NCBI RefSeq assembly: GCF_965662675.1
Contig: NZ_CBFIIK010000005.1
Span: 1-64,000 of the forward strand
Source: Roseicyclus sp965662675
GTDB taxonomy: Bacteria > Pseudomonadota > Alphaproteobacteria > Rhodobacterales > Rhodobacteraceae
Reading direction: 5' to 3'
DNA: 64,000 nucleotides
A program made the translations under genes and the position numbers. The notes beneath the pieces were generated by a model, which searched no databases, was not told where the DNA came from, and saw nothing but the letters and a program-made list of their open reading frames with translations. Every line of letters begins with the position of its first letter. Position 1 is the first letter of the stretch. Below, piece after piece: positions 42,930 through 52,907 of this stretch.

Positions 42930-44393
42930 ATGCGCTTTTTCCGCCGTGCCCTGACCGGGCTATTCCTTTTTGCCGTGACGCTTGGCCTTTTGGCCATGGC
43001 CGGACAGACGATTTTCGGTGCGATCCAAGATCGTATGGCCGATGGCGGCGGCGGGATGCCTGCGCGCGAGCGTGTCTTTTCCGCCGAGGTCGCGCCGATC
43101 GCGATCGGGTCGCAAACACCGGTTCTGACCGCTTTTGGCGAAATCCGTTCGCGCCGCACGCTCGAGCTGCGCGCTCCCGCCGAGGGGACGGTGATCGCCC
43201 TTTCCCCCAGTTTCCAAGAGGGCGGCGCGGTCATGGCGGGCGAGGTCTTGTTGCGGATCGATCCCGCGCAGGCTGATTCCGCCTTGGCCACCGCGCGCAC
43301 CGATCTGCGCGACGCCGAGGCCGAACTGGCCGATGCCGGGCGCGCGCTTGCGCTGGCCGACGAAGATGTGGCCGCGGCGCGCCGTCAGGCTGAATTGCGC
43401 GACCGCGCATTGGCGCGGCAAAACGATCTGCTCGCGCGCGGTGTCGGCAGTGCGGCATCTGTCGAAACCGCCGAGCTTGCGGCGGCGACGGCGGCCCAAG
43501 CGGTCTTGTCGCGCAGGCAGGCTCTCGCTCAAGCGCAGGCCCGTGTTGCACAGGCAGAAACCGCGCTTGAGCGCCGCCGCATCACCTTGGCCGAGGCCGA
43601 GCGCGCGCGCGCCGAAACCGTGCTGACCGCCGCTTTCGACGGTGTGCTTTCCGGCGTCACGTTGGTTGAGGGGCGCTTGGTCAACCGCAACGAACAGATC
43701 GCGCGGCTGATCGACCCTGACGCGCTCGAGGTGGCATTTCGCATTTCGACCGCGCAGTATGCACAGATTTTGCGCGATGGCGCGGCATTGCCCGATGCCG
43801 ATGTGCGAGTGATCTTGGATGTATTCGGCATGGATCTGGCCTCGACCGCGCGATTGACCCGCGAAAGCGGCGCGGTCGAGGCGGGGCAATCGGGGCGGCT
43901 TTTGTTTGCCAGTATCGATGTGCCGCGTGGCCTGCGCGTGGGTGATTTCGTGCGCGTCGAACTGGAAGAGCCGCCGCTTGACGGTGTCGCGCGGCTTCCG
44001 GCGACGGCCTATGGATCGGATGGGCGTATCCTCGTTCTGGGCGACGAAGACCGGCTGCAATCCGTGGCCGTGACGCTTTTGCGCCGCCAAGGCGATGACG
44101 TGCTGGTGCGCGCGCCTGGTCTGGATGGGCGCGAGGTGGTTTTGGCCCGCACGCCGGTTCTGGGTGACGGTATCCGGATCAATCCGATCCGCGAGAGCGG
44201 TTCCGATACCGCCGTGCCTGACACGCCGCAGACCATCGCGCTTGATCCCGAGCGGCGCGCCCGCCTGATCGCCTTTGTCGAGGCCAATGGCTTCATCCCC
44301 GCCGATGTGAAGGCGAATATGCTTAACCAATTGTCGCAAGACGAGGTGCCCGCCCAGATGGTTGCGCGCATCGAAAGCCGGATGGGAAGCTAA
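42930..44393 (+). CDS. RND efflux periplasmic adaptor (membrane fusion protein)
   Basis: A 487-residue HlyD-type adaptor: an N-terminal membrane anchor (residues 8-27), a split biotinyl-lipoyl domain (LRAPAEGTVIALSPSF), a long coiled-coil hairpin rich in alanine and glutamine (about residues 115-235), and the beta-barrel and membrane-proximal domains. It joins the RND pump at 44397, 3 bases downstream, to an outer-membrane channel not encoded here. The start is preceded by a poor ribosome site. Confidence 0.88.
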   Translation: MRFFRRALTGLFLFAVTLGLLAMAGQTIFGAIQDRMADGGGGMPARERVFSAEVAPIAIGSQTPVLTAFGEIRSRRTLELRAPAEGTVIALSPSFQEGGAVMAGEVLLRIDPAQADSALATARTDLRDAEAELADAGRALALADEDVAAARRQAELRDRALARQNDLLARGVGSAASVETAELAAATAAQAVLSRRQALAQAQARVAQAETALERRRITLAEAERARAETVLTAAFDGVLSGVTLVEGRLVNRNEQIARLIDPDALEVAFRISTAQYAQILRDGAALPDADVRVILDVFGMDLASTARLTRESGAVEAGQSGRLLFASIDVPRGLRVGDFVRVELEEPPLDGVARLPATAYGSDGRILVLGDEDRLQSVAVTLLRRQGDDVLVRAPGLDGREVVLARTPVLGDGIRINPIRESGSDTAVPDTPQTIALDPERRARLIAFVEANGFIPADVKANMLNQLSQDEVPAQMVARIESRMGS

Positions 44394-44396
44394 GCC

Positions 44397-47300
44397 ATGC
44401 GCAGTCTTCCCCCCGGCGGTGTCGGCATCTTGAGCTACTTCACCCGCCACCGCACGGCGGCGAACCTGTTGTTGACGCTTTTGGTCGTGGCGGGTCTGGC
44501 CGCGATCCCGCAGATGCGCGCGCAGTTCTTTCCCGATGTCATCTCGGACGAGATCACGATCGTCATCGGTTGGGAAGGTGCGGGCGCCGAAGATGTGGAT
44601 GAAGGCGTCGTTGCCGTTCTGGAGCCCGCGCTTTTGCTTGTGCCGGGTGTCGTCGCCACCGATGCCTCCAGCCGCGAGGGGCGTGCCTCGATCGGGGTGG
44701 AATTCGAGCCGGGCTGGGATATGGGCCGCGCCGCCGATGAGGTGCAGGCCGCACTCGATGCCGTGTCTGATCTGCCTGAAGATGCCGATGACCCATCGGT
44801 GCGCCGTGGCTCGTGGTGGGACAATGTCACCGATGTGGTGATCACCGGTCCTGTCGAGCCTGCCCAGCTTGGCCGTTTCGCCGATGAATTTGCCGCCCGC
44901 CTTTTTGCCGTCGGTGTTACGCGCACCACGATTCGTGGTGTCGCGGCTGGCCAAACCGTGGTCGAGGTCTCGCCTGCCGCGCTGATCCGGCATGATATCT
45001 CCATGTCCGAGATCGCGGGCGTGATCGCCGCGGCAGCGACCACCGCGCCTGCGGGGGATGTCGATAGCGCAAATGCGCGTATCCGCACCGGTGCCGCCCA
45101 GCGTAGCGCCGCCGAGATCGCGGCGCTGTCTCTGCGCACAAATGCCGATGGATCGACGCTCAGCATCGGCGATGTCGCCCTTGTCCGCTCCGAGGGTGTG
45201 GACCGCGAACGTGCCTATTTCGTGGGTGAGAACCCGGCCATCACCATCCGCGTGGACCGTTCGGAAGATGGCGATGCGATTGCGATTCAGGCGCTGGTCG
45301 AACAGGTCGCCACCGAGATGGAGGCGACGCTGCCCAGCGGCACCACCATCGACCTGATCCGTACCCGCGCCGAGGCGATCACGGGCCGGATCAATATCTT
45401 GCTCGACAATGCGCTGTTGGGTTTGGCGCTGGTCGTGGGCTTGTTGTTCCTGTTTTTGAATGCGCGCACCGCATTCTGGGTGGCGGCGGGTATTCCCGTG
45501 GCGATGATGGCGGCCATCGCGCTGATGTGGGCGGCGGGGCTGACGATCAACATGATCTCGCTTTTCGCGCTGATCATCACGCTTGGCATCGTCGTGGATG
45601 ACGCCATCGTCGTGGGAGAACATGCCGACTACCGCGCGCGACATCTGGGCGAAGACCCGGTCACCGCCGCTGAAACCGCCGCGCGGCGCATGGCGGCCCC
45701 GGTGTTTTCAGCCACGGTGACCACCGTTTTGGCTTTTGCCGCGCTGACCGCGATTGGGGGCCGTTTCGGCAGCTTGATCGCCGATATCCCCTTTACGGTG
45801 ATCGTGGTCTTGATCGCGAGCCTTGTGGAATGCTTCTTGATCTTGCCCAATCACATGGCCCATGCGCTGGCCCATTCTGCCAAGACGCATTGGTATGATC
45901 TGCCTTCGCGGGTGGTCAATCGGGGTTTTGACTGGTTCAAGCGCACCGCCTTTCGCCCGATGATGCGCTTTGTCGTTGTGGCGCGTTACCCGGTCTTGGC
46001 GGCGATGATCTTCTTGCTGGCGACCCAAGTAGCCAGCTTCATGCGCGGCGATGTCGTCTGGCGCTTTTTCAACGCGCCGGAGCTGTCGTCGGTGACAGGA
46101 AATTTCGCCATGCTCGACGCGGCGGATCGCGATGATAGCCTGGCCATGATGCGCGAGATGCAGCGCGCCGCCGATGCGGTCGCCGCGCGCTATGAGGCCG
46201 AGCATGGCGCCAACCCGTTGGTCTATGTCGTGGCCGAAGTCGGCGGCAATACGGGCGGCGGGCTGTCTGGTGTCGATAACAAGGATGCCGATCTGTTGGG
46301 CTCCATCGCGATCGAATTGATCGACGCCGATCTGCGCCCCTATTCCTCATTCGCCTTCGTCGCCGATTTGCAAGACGAGGTGCGCCAGCTTCCGTTGACC
46401 GAAACCGTCAGTTTCCGCGGGTTCCGTGGCGGCCCCGGCGGCGATGCGATCGATGTGCAGATTTTCGGCGCCGACACAACGACCCTCAAAGAGGCGGCGG
46501 TGAGCCTGCAGGCCCAGCTTTCCCGCTTTTCCGAGGTGTCGGGGCTGCAAGACAGCATGGCCTATGACCGCGAAGAGTTGAGCCTTGAACTGACGCCGCA
46601 AGGTGCGGCGCTGGGCTTTGAGATCGGGACGTTGGGCCGTGTCCTGCGCGACCGCTTGGGCGGTATCGAAGCGGCAAGTTTCCCCGACGGGCCGCGCACT
46701 GCCACTATCCGCGTGGAAATGCCCAAGGATGAGTTGACGGCTGATTTCCTCGACCGGACGCTGTTGCGCGCGGCCTCGGGGCAATATGTGCCGCTGGCCG
46801 ATATCGTGACCGTCACCGCGCGGCAGGGCTTTTCCACCATCCAGCGCGAAAACGGCGTGCGGCTGATCTCTGTCACCGGCGATCTGTCCGAGGATGACCC
46901 CGTGCGCGCCGAAGAGATCATGACCGAACTGCGCGAGGTTCTGATCCCACAGGTCGAAGAGCGTTATGGCGTAGCCACCCGCTTGGCGGGCCTCGCCGAG
47001 CAGGAACAAGCCTTTCTTGGCGACGCGATGACCGGCTTCATCTTGTGCCTTGTCGGCATCTATCTTGTGCTGGCGTGGATCTTCGGCAGCTGGACGCGGC
47101 CGATGGTGGTAATGGCGATCATTCCCTTCGGCCTTGTGGGCGCGATATGGGGCCATGCGCTGTGGGATGTGCCACTATCCATGTTCACCGTGGTGGGCTT
47201 GATCGGGATGACGGGCATCATCATCAACGACTCGATCGTGCTGGTGACGACTGTCGATGAATATGCCGAAGAGCGTGGTTTGATCCCTGCGATCATCGAC

Positions 47301-47780
47301 GGTACCTGTGACCGTTTGCGCCCCGTTCTGCTGACGACGCTCACCACGGTTCTGGGGCTTGCGCCGCTGCTCTATGAGACATCGTCGGATGCGCAATTCC
47401 TCAAGCCCACGGTGATCACGCTGGTTTACGGTTTGGGTTTCGGGATGTTGATCGTGCTTTTGGTCGTGCCCGCGATCTTGGCCATGCAGCAAGATATCGC
47501 CAAGCAATTCACCGCCTTGCGCCGTGCCTTGGGCGCGATCCATCGCCAACGCGGCGTTGCGTTGGGGATGGGTGGATTGACCTTTGCCATTCTGGCCCTG
47601 TTCGCCGCGACATTGGGCAGCGTGATCTTGGGCGGGGGCATGATCGGGCCATTGGCTGGCTTGGGCGACGGAACGAGAGCGGCCTTTGGCGTCTTTATCG
47701 CGGGCGCGGGTCTGTTGTGCTTGGTGGTCTGGGTGGTGGCCTTGGTGCTGACGCGCCGGACCAAGGCGGGGTCGGCCTGA
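44397..47780 (+). CDS. RND efflux transporter permease
   Basis: A 1127-residue inner-membrane multidrug efflux pump with twelve transmembrane helices in two repeats and two large periplasmic loops. The proton-relay aspartates are D401 and D402 (GIVVDDAIVVGE). The lysine of TM10 in AcrB (K940) is replaced by N944 in GIIINDSIVLV, a feature of a separate RND subgroup. It is longer than AcrB by about 80 residues at the C-terminus, with extra hydrophobic segments. It probably exports drugs or lipophilic compounds using the proton gradient. No regulator is adjacent. Confidence 0.9.
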   Translation: MRSLPPGGVGILSYFTRHRTAANLLLTLLVVAGLAAIPQMRAQFFPDVISDEITIVIGWEGAGAEDVDEGVVAVLEPALLLVPGVVATDASSREGRASIGVEFEPGWDMGRAADEVQAALDAVSDLPEDADDPSVRRGSWWDNVTDVVITGPVEPAQLGRFADEFAARLFAVGVTRTTIRGVAAGQTVVEVSPAALIRHDISMSEIAGVIAAAATTAPAGDVDSANARIRTGAAQRSAAEIAALSLRTNADGSTLSIGDVALVRSEGVDRERAYFVGENPAITIRVDRSEDGDAIAIQALVEQVATEMEATLPSGTTIDLIRTRAEAITGRINILLDNALLGLALVVGLLFLFLNARTAFWVAAGIPVAMMAAIALMWAAGLTINMISLFALIITLGIVVDDAIVVGEHADYRARHLGEDPVTAAETAARRMAAPVFSATVTTVLAFAALTAIGGRFGSLIADIPFTVIVVLIASLVECFLILPNHMAHALAHSAKTHWYDLPSRVVNRGFDWFKRTAFRPMMRFVVVARYPVLAAMIFLLATQVASFMRGDVVWRFFNAPELSSVTGNFAMLDAADRDDSLAMMREMQRAADAVAARYEAEHGANPLVYVVAEVGGNTGGGLSGVDNKDADLLGSIAIELIDADLRPYSSFAFVADLQDEVRQLPLTETVSFRGFRGGPGGDAIDVQIFGADTTTLKEAAVSLQAQLSRFSEVSGLQDSMAYDREELSLELTPQGAALGFEIGTLGRVLRDRLGGIEAASFPDGPRTATIRVEMPKDELTADFLDRTLLRAASGQYVPLADIVTVTARQGFSTIQRENGVRLISVTGDLSEDDPVRAEEIMTELREVLIPQVEERYGVATRLAGLAEQEQAFLGDAMTGFILCLVGIYLVLAWIFGSWTRPMVVMAIIPFGLVGAIWGHALWDVPLSMFTVVGLIGMTGIIINDSIVLVTTVDEYAEERGLIPAIIDGTCDRLRPVLLTTLTTVLGLAPLLYETSSDAQFLKPTVITLVYGLGFGMLIVLLVVPAILAMQQDIAKQFTALRRALGAIHRQRGVALGMGGLTFAILALFAATLGSVILGGGMIGPLAGLGDGTRAAFGVFIAGAGLLCLVVWVVALVLTRRTKAGSA

Positions 47781-47784
47781 GCGT

Positions 47785-48609
47785 TCAGCCCTGACAGCCG
47801 TCCAGCTCAACCGCCATTCGTGAGCCGATCACGCTGAAGCGCAGATCGCGCCGGTTCAGCGCAAAAGCCCCGTGATGCGGCGGCACGATATCGGCGGTGG
47901 CCGAAACAGTTGTGCCTTCGCGCCGGGTAACGGTTTCTGACACCCACATGCCGGGATCGCGATGTTCGATCACCACGGTTTCCAACGCCCCCGTCTCGGG
48001 TAGCGCGATTGAAACGCTCACGCGGAGCCCGTCGGAAATCGGGGTCAGTTGGCAGCGCGCCGTGCCGGCACCGGCCTCGGCGGCGGTGAGGGGTCGGTCG
48101 GTCAGCGCCGCGACGATCGCCGCGTCGCGCTGCGTGCCCGTGGGCAAACCACCCGATAGGTTCAGCGTTATGGGGATGCAGACATCGAGGCATACGCCCA
48201 TATCCACGCGTCCTGCGATCGCGATCTCGCCCGGCGCATCGAGGGCGAATTCCAAGGGCAGAACCACGCTGTCCTTGTAACCGATCGAGCGCATGCCATT
48301 GACCACGAAGACATCCGGCCTTGGCCAATGGATCACGACGTCGCGGACATCACGCGTCTCGTCGAGATGAATGAGTGTCGGCACCCCGCCTTCGCCCGGC
48401 GCGCGCCAATAGGTCTTCCACCCCGGTGCCAGATCGATCCGGATCGCGGCCATATGGTTGCCATCAGCCAAGCGCCAGCCCGACAGGAACGACACCGCGA
48501 CCACATCTGACACGGATTGCCCCTGAAACTCGGCGCGCGCGGCATTGCCGCCCCAAAGCAGGCTCAGGGTGGCCAGAACGGCGAAATATCTTTTTGCTGC
48601 GATCCTCAT
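47785..48609 (-). CDS. DsbD N-terminal-domain-like periplasmic protein
   Basis: A 274-residue secreted protein with a signal peptide (residues 1-25, GGNAARA) and the immunoglobulin-like DsbD alpha domain, including the cysteine pair in MGVCLDVCIP. The membrane and thioredoxin-like domains of full DsbD are absent. It could accept electrons from a membrane thiol carrier and pass them to periplasmic partners. The ATG at 48609 begins the signal peptide; upstream in-frame sequence looks non-coding. Divergent from the YqgE gene. Confidence 0.85.
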   Translation of the reverse strand: MRIAAKRYFAVLATLSLLWGGNAARAEFQGQSVSDVVAVSFLSGWRLADGNHMAAIRIDLAPGWKTYWRAPGEGGVPTLIHLDETRDVRDVVIHWPRPDVFVVNGMRSIGYKDSVVLPLEFALDAPGEIAIAGRVDMGVCLDVCIPITLNLSGGLPTGTQRDAAIVAALTDRPLTAAEAGAGTARCQLTPISDGLRVSVSIALPETGALETVVIEHRDPGMWVSETVTRREGTTVSATADIVPPHHGAFALNRRDLRFSVIGSRMAVELDGCQG

Positions 48610-48733
48610 CCTGATGCAGCTAGAAACTTGGCGATGAAATTGAAAGTCACGTTTTGGCGACGCACCCGTATCTGTGGCCCACTTGCCGCGTGCATCGCTT
48701 GATCGTGCGGGGTCGAGACCCCATTGTCTGATC

Positions 48734-49315
48734 ATGGACACACCCAATCCCATCTTCGCCAATCTGACGGGACAGCTCTTGATCGCGATGCCCGGTCTTG
48801 CCGATCCGCGGTTTCACGGCGGGGTCGTGTTGATTTGCGCCCATTCCGCCGATGGGGCGATGGGGTTGATCTTGAACAAGCCCATGTCCGATGTCCGTTT
48901 TTCCGATGTCTTGACGCAATTGGAGATCACGACGCAAGCAGGCACGCCGGATATGCCTGTCTGCTATGGCGGACCGGTGGATATGCGCCGCGGTTTCGTG
49001 TTGCACAGTGCCGAGTATCGCCCCGATGACGCCGAACTCTTGGAGATCAATGCCGATTTCGCGCTGACCGCGACGCGCGATATCTTGCGCGATATCGCGG
49101 CTGGTCTGGGCCCTGCGCGGGCCTTTATGGCCTTGGGTTATGCCGGATGGGGCCCGGGCCAGTTGGAGGATGAGATCGGCGAGAACAGTTGGTTGACCGC
49201 CGATGCGCCGCCCGATCTGGTTTTCGCCCCCCGGCTGGAAAGCAAATGGGAAGGGGCGCTGGCCAGCCTAGGTATTTCGCCCATGACACTGTCATCGCAG
49301 GCAGGCCGCGCTTGA
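48734..49315 (+). CDS. YqgE/AlgH family protein
   Basis: A 193-residue protein of the UPF0301 family with its typical blocks: LTGQLLIAMPGLADPRF, VLICAHSADGAMGLILNKP, CYGGPVDMRRGFVLH and ALGYAGWGPGQLEDEI. Structures show an alpha/beta fold of unknown biochemical function; AlgH was linked to alginate regulation in Pseudomonas. The ATG at 48734 gives the standard length. Ends next to the convergent alkB. Confidence 0.92.
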   Translation: MDTPNPIFANLTGQLLIAMPGLADPRFHGGVVLICAHSADGAMGLILNKPMSDVRFSDVLTQLEITTQAGTPDMPVCYGGPVDMRRGFVLHSAEYRPDDAELLEINADFALTATRDILRDIAAGLGPARAFMALGYAGWGPGQLEDEIGENSWLTADAPPDLVFAPRLESKWEGALASLGISPMTLSSQAGRA

Positions 49316-49327
49316 CGCGGCAGGCCT

Positions 49328-50461
49328 TTATCGCGGGGCGGGCAGCGCGCCTTTGTTATAGGGCTGCCAATCCGCGATCTCGGGGTAGAACTGTTTGCGC
49401 CACGCCTTGACGCGCGGGTTCATGATGCGGCGCCATAAGGGCGGGATCATCGCGGCCATCGTCATCACCGGATAACCAAAGGGCAGTTGCGGGGCGGCAT
49501 CCTCGGCGTAGTTCTGCAAAAGCGGAAAGCGGCGGTCGGGCTTGTAGTGGTGGTCTGAATGGCGCTGCAGGTTGATCAATAGCCAGTTTGACGCCTTGTG
49601 CGCCGCATTCCACGAATGGCGCGGCTGCACATGCTCGTATTTGCCTTCGCCCAAGTGTTTGCGCGTCAGCCCGTAATGCTCGATGTAGTTGGTCAATTCC
49701 AACTGCCAGACCGCGACGACGGCTTGGAAGATGAACAGCGCCAGCCCCAGCCAGCCGCCAATGCCGAAGGCGAGGATCAGGAAAAACCCCTGCAACAGCC
49801 AATAGCGCCAGAACGGGTTGGCGGGATCGGTCCACGCTTTGCCCCGCCGGGCCAGCATCGCCTTTTCGGCGGTGAATGCGCTGGTCAGGCTTTCGCGCAG
49901 CACGCGCGGGAAAAAGCGGTGGAACCCCTCGTTATAGCGCGCGGTGACCGGATCGCGGCTGGTGCCGACATAGCGGTGATGCACCAACAGATGCTCGGAT
50001 CGGAAATGCGAATATAGCACGGTCGCCAACAGCAGATCGGCCAGCCAGCGTTCCAGCCGGTTCGATTGGTGCATGAGTTCGTGGGAGTAATTGATCCCGA
50101 TGGTGCCCGAAATCACACCCACCCCGAAGAACAGGCCGAACGCCTCGGCGGTGGACAGGTGATCGCTATGCACCGCGTAAGGGATCAGCGCGAAAATCGT
50201 CACAAGCTGAAGCGGGAACCAGATCAGCGTGACCATCCGATACCAAAACAGGTCACGCTCGGGCGTGGTGGGATCGGCATTTTCCAGATCCAGCCCGATG
50301 ACCAGATCGAGCATGCTGAACAGCCACCACGTCATGAGCGGCATCGCAAGCAACCACCAGCCCCCTTGCCCGGCGACAAAGGCGATGAGCGGAAACAGCG
50401 CCAGCGACATCCAATAGGGCAGGGCGCGGGCTAATCTTGCGACTTGCGTTGCGGGGATCAT
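49328..50461 (-). CDS. alkB: Alkane 1-monooxygenase
   Basis: A 377-residue membrane di-iron hydroxylase that oxidises terminal carbons of medium-chain alkanes. The three histidine boxes are all present: HELMH (near residue 127), HLLVHH (near 157) and HSDHH (near 314), with the extra NYIEHYG motif. About six transmembrane helices. No rubredoxin or rubredoxin reductase gene is adjacent, so electron partners must come from elsewhere. Starts 54 bases from mutY's end in the same direction. Confidence 0.93.
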   Translation of the reverse strand: MIPATQVARLARALPYWMSLALFPLIAFVAGQGGWWLLAMPLMTWWLFSMLDLVIGLDLENADPTTPERDLFWYRMVTLIWFPLQLVTIFALIPYAVHSDHLSTAEAFGLFFGVGVISGTIGINYSHELMHQSNRLERWLADLLLATVLYSHFRSEHLLVHHRYVGTSRDPVTARYNEGFHRFFPRVLRESLTSAFTAEKAMLARRGKAWTDPANPFWRYWLLQGFFLILAFGIGGWLGLALFIFQAVVAVWQLELTNYIEHYGLTRKHLGEGKYEHVQPRHSWNAAHKASNWLLINLQRHSDHHYKPDRRFPLLQNYAEDAAPQLPFGYPVMTMAAMIPPLWRRIMNPRVKAWRKQFYPEIADWQPYNKGALPAPR

Positions 50462-50515
50462 GGCTGGTCGTTCCTTTCTCCCATTGGCTATGCTTTGCGC
50501 GTGGGGCGCTTTTGG

Positions 50516-51589
50516 TCAATCCTCTGGCCATGACCCTTGCGCCAAATCCCACGCCTTGCGCATCACGGTAGGCAGGTTTGCGGGCCGGAATATGGCGCGC
50601 GGGTGAAATTCTCCGCGATCAGGTGTCGCATCTTGCCCCGCATGCCCCAGCCTGAGCGACAGCCGTAGGTGGAAATGCGTGAAAGTGTGGCGCACCTCCA
50701 GCTTCGGGTCATGCCAGTGCAGGGTGATGGGCGGGGCCTCGGCCGGTGGTGTTTCGGCCCAATCGCTGCCGGGCCAGCCCAGCATGCCGCCCAAAAGCCC
50801 CGTCTCCGGCCGTGTTTCGAGCAGCACCGCCCCGTCGCAGCGCCGCACCAGATAGGCGATGCCGTGCCGCGTCGGAACTTGTTTCTTGGGTGTCTTGCGC
50901 GGCAGGTCGGCGGCGATGCCCATCATGCTGGCTTGGCACATGCTGCGTAGCGGGCAGATGCCACAGGTCGGATTGCGCGGCGTGCAGATCGTCGCGCCCA
51001 GATCCATCACCGCTTGCGCATAGCAGCCGGGGCGCTGCACGGGCGTGAGCCGCGCGGCCAGGGCTTTCAGCTCTGTTTTCGCGGCTGGAAGGGGTGTTTG
51101 CACCGCGAAAAGCCGTGCAAGAACACGCTCAACATTGCCATCCATCACCGCCGCGGGCCTGTCGAAGGCGATCGCGGCGATCGCGGCGGCGGTATAGGGA
51201 CCGATACCGGGCAGGGTCAAAAGCCCCGCCTCGGTATCGGGAAAAATTCCAGCATGGTCCTGCGCCACGACACGCGCGCATTTCAACAGGTTGCGCGCGC
51301 GCGCATAATAGCCAAGCCCGGCCCAAGCGCCCATCACCTCTGCATCTTCGGCGGCGGCCAAGGCGCCAACATCAGGCCAACGCTTTGTGAAAGATTGGAA
51401 ATAGTCGCGCACGGCGGCCACGGTAGTTTGTTGCAGCATGATCTCGGATAGCCACACAAGGTAGGGATCGGGCCTTGCCCCTGCGCGCAGCGCGGCGGGC
51501 GAGATACGCCATGGCAAATCGCGCGCATGGCGATCATACCATGGCAACAAAGACGCGCTGGCGTCGCTATCGGCAAACCCGTCACGCAA
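50516..51589 (-). CDS. mutY: A/G-specific adenine DNA glycosylase
   Basis: A 357-residue repair enzyme removing adenine opposite 8-oxoguanine. Present are EIMLQQTTV, the helix-hairpin-helix LPGIGPYTAAAI, the catalytic aspartate in AVMDGNVERV, and the [4Fe-4S] ligands C-x6-C-x2-C-x5-C in CTPRNPTCGICPLRSMC. A C-terminal NUDIX-like domain follows. The only in-frame start after the upstream stop is TTG at 51589. Divergent from the DUF721 gene. Confidence 0.93.
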   Translation of the reverse strand: MRDGFADSDASASLLPWYDRHARDLPWRISPAALRAGARPDPYLVWLSEIMLQQTTVAAVRDYFQSFTKRWPDVGALAAAEDAEVMGAWAGLGYYARARNLLKCARVVAQDHAGIFPDTEAGLLTLPGIGPYTAAAIAAIAFDRPAAVMDGNVERVLARLFAVQTPLPAAKTELKALAARLTPVQRPGCYAQAVMDLGATICTPRNPTCGICPLRSMCQASMMGIAADLPRKTPKKQVPTRHGIAYLVRRCDGAVLLETRPETGLLGGMLGWPGSDWAETPPAEAPPITLHWHDPKLEVRHTFTHFHLRLSLRLGHAGQDATPDRGEFHPRAIFRPANLPTVMRKAWDLAQGSWPED

Positions 51590-51671
51590 GGTTTATCTGC
51601 TCCCCCGCAGCCTGTTATTGGTTAGCATCGCATTAAGGCATAGATTGATCGCGACAACACGAAAGCAACCC

Positions 51672-52202
51672 ATGCCGCGCAAGCCCAAGATAACGCCGAA
51701 CGAGCCGCCCGCGCGCCGCAAGCGCGGCTTCGAGACGGCGGGCGCGTTGCTTAGCAGCACGCTCAAGGCACCCGCCGAGCGGCGTGGCTTTGGCGAGGCC
51801 AAGCTTCTGACCCACTGGGAAGAGATCGTCGGCACCGAGATCGCCGCCATCGCCCGCCCCGTCCGCATCAGCTGGAGCCGCGGCTTCGGCGGCACCTTGG
51901 TCTTGCTGACGACGGGCGGCCATGCCCCGGTTCTGGACATGCAAAAGGATCGCATCCTCGCGCAGGTCAATGCCACCTATGGCTACCGCGCGATTGCGCA
52001 TGTGCATATCACTCAGACCGCGCCCACGGGCTTTGCCGATGGTCAGGTGGCCTTTCGCCCTGCGCCGCCCAAAGTACCCAAGCCCCCCGACCCGTCCCAA
52101 TTGTCGCGCGCAATGGCGACCGTCGACCAAGTGGCCGATGACGGGCTGAAACAGGCACTCGCACGCCTTGCGCGCAATGTGCTAACCCCACGAGATCGTT
52201 GA
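51672..52202 (+). CDS. DUF721 (DciA-like) protein
   Basis: A 176-residue protein with the DUF721 domain (residues 20-110, LLTHWEEIVGTEIA and LVLLTTGGHAPVLDMQK). The bacterial DciA proteins of this family help load replicative helicase; the match is at family level. Basic N-terminal segment (PRKPKITPNEPPARRKRG). Chosen start ATG 51672. Followed by the DsbA-like gene 15 bases on, as in many relatives. Confidence 0.8.
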   Translation: MPRKPKITPNEPPARRKRGFETAGALLSSTLKAPAERRGFGEAKLLTHWEEIVGTEIAAIARPVRISWSRGFGGTLVLLTTGGHAPVLDMQKDRILAQVNATYGYRAIAHVHITQTAPTGFADGQVAFRPAPPKVPKPPDPSQLSRAMATVDQVADDGLKQALARLARNVLTPRDR

Positions 52203-52217
52203 GGAGAAGAGTAGAAC

Positions 52218-52898
52218 ATGGATCGCAGAACCATTCTTTTGGGCGCAGGTGCCGGTGCCTTGGTCGCTGGCGGCTACGCCTTGATGCGCCCGCAAAGCAC
52301 CCCCGCCTTGCCGCTATTGCCGCAACCGGCCAATGCGCAGACAAGTGATGCCGCCACCGCCGATACGCCGCAGGTGATCGAGATGGTGATGGGCGATCCC
52401 GATGCGCCGGTCGAGATCATCGAATACGCCTCCTTCACCTGCCCGCATTGCAAAACGTTCCATGAGAACACGCTGCCCCTGCTCAAGGCCGATTACATCG
52501 ATCAAGGCCGCGTGCGGTACGTTTATCGCGAGGTCTATTTCGACCGCTTCGGCTTGTGGGCCGGGATGGTGGCGCGCTGTGCCGGGCCCGAGCGCTATTT
52601 CGGCATCATCGACATGATCTATCAGCGCCAAGCCGAATGGACCCAAGGCGCACCCGCCGAGGTGGCCGAGAACCTGCGCCGGATCGGGCGTACGGCGGGC
52701 ATGACCAATGAACAGCTCGACAGCTGCCTGACCGATGCGGATATGGCCCAAGCGCTGATCACCACCTATGAGACGAACATGGCCGCGCATAATATTTCGG
52801 GGACGCCTGCCTTTGTCATCGCGGGACGTTTGCATTCCAACATGAGCTATGGCGACATGTCGGCCCTGATCGACGAGGCGCTTGTCGCCGCGCAATAA
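52218..52898 (+). CDS. DsbA-family thiol:disulfide oxidoreductase
   Basis: A 226-residue periplasmic protein with an N-terminal membrane anchor/TAT-like start (MDRRTILLGAGAGALVAGG), a thioredoxin fold with active site CPHC (SFTCPHCKTFH), and the cis-proline in GTPAFVIAG. It probably introduces or rearranges disulfides. GAGGAGAAG lies before the ATG. A terminator hairpin follows the stop. Confidence 0.9.
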   Translation: MDRRTILLGAGAGALVAGGYALMRPQSTPALPLLPQPANAQTSDAATADTPQVIEMVMGDPDAPVEIIEYASFTCPHCKTFHENTLPLLKADYIDQGRVRYVYREVYFDRFGLWAGMVARCAGPERYFGIIDMIYQRQAEWTQGAPAEVAENLRRIGRTAGMTNEQLDSCLTDADMAQALITTYETNMAAHNISGTPAFVIAGRLHSNMSYGDMSALIDEALVAAQ

Positions 52899-52907
52899 GC
52901 CGCGATG

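Noticed and set aside
42841..42954. 37-residue signal-peptide-like open frame
   Set aside because: It overlaps the RND adaptor start, has no downstream domain and no strong ribosome site.
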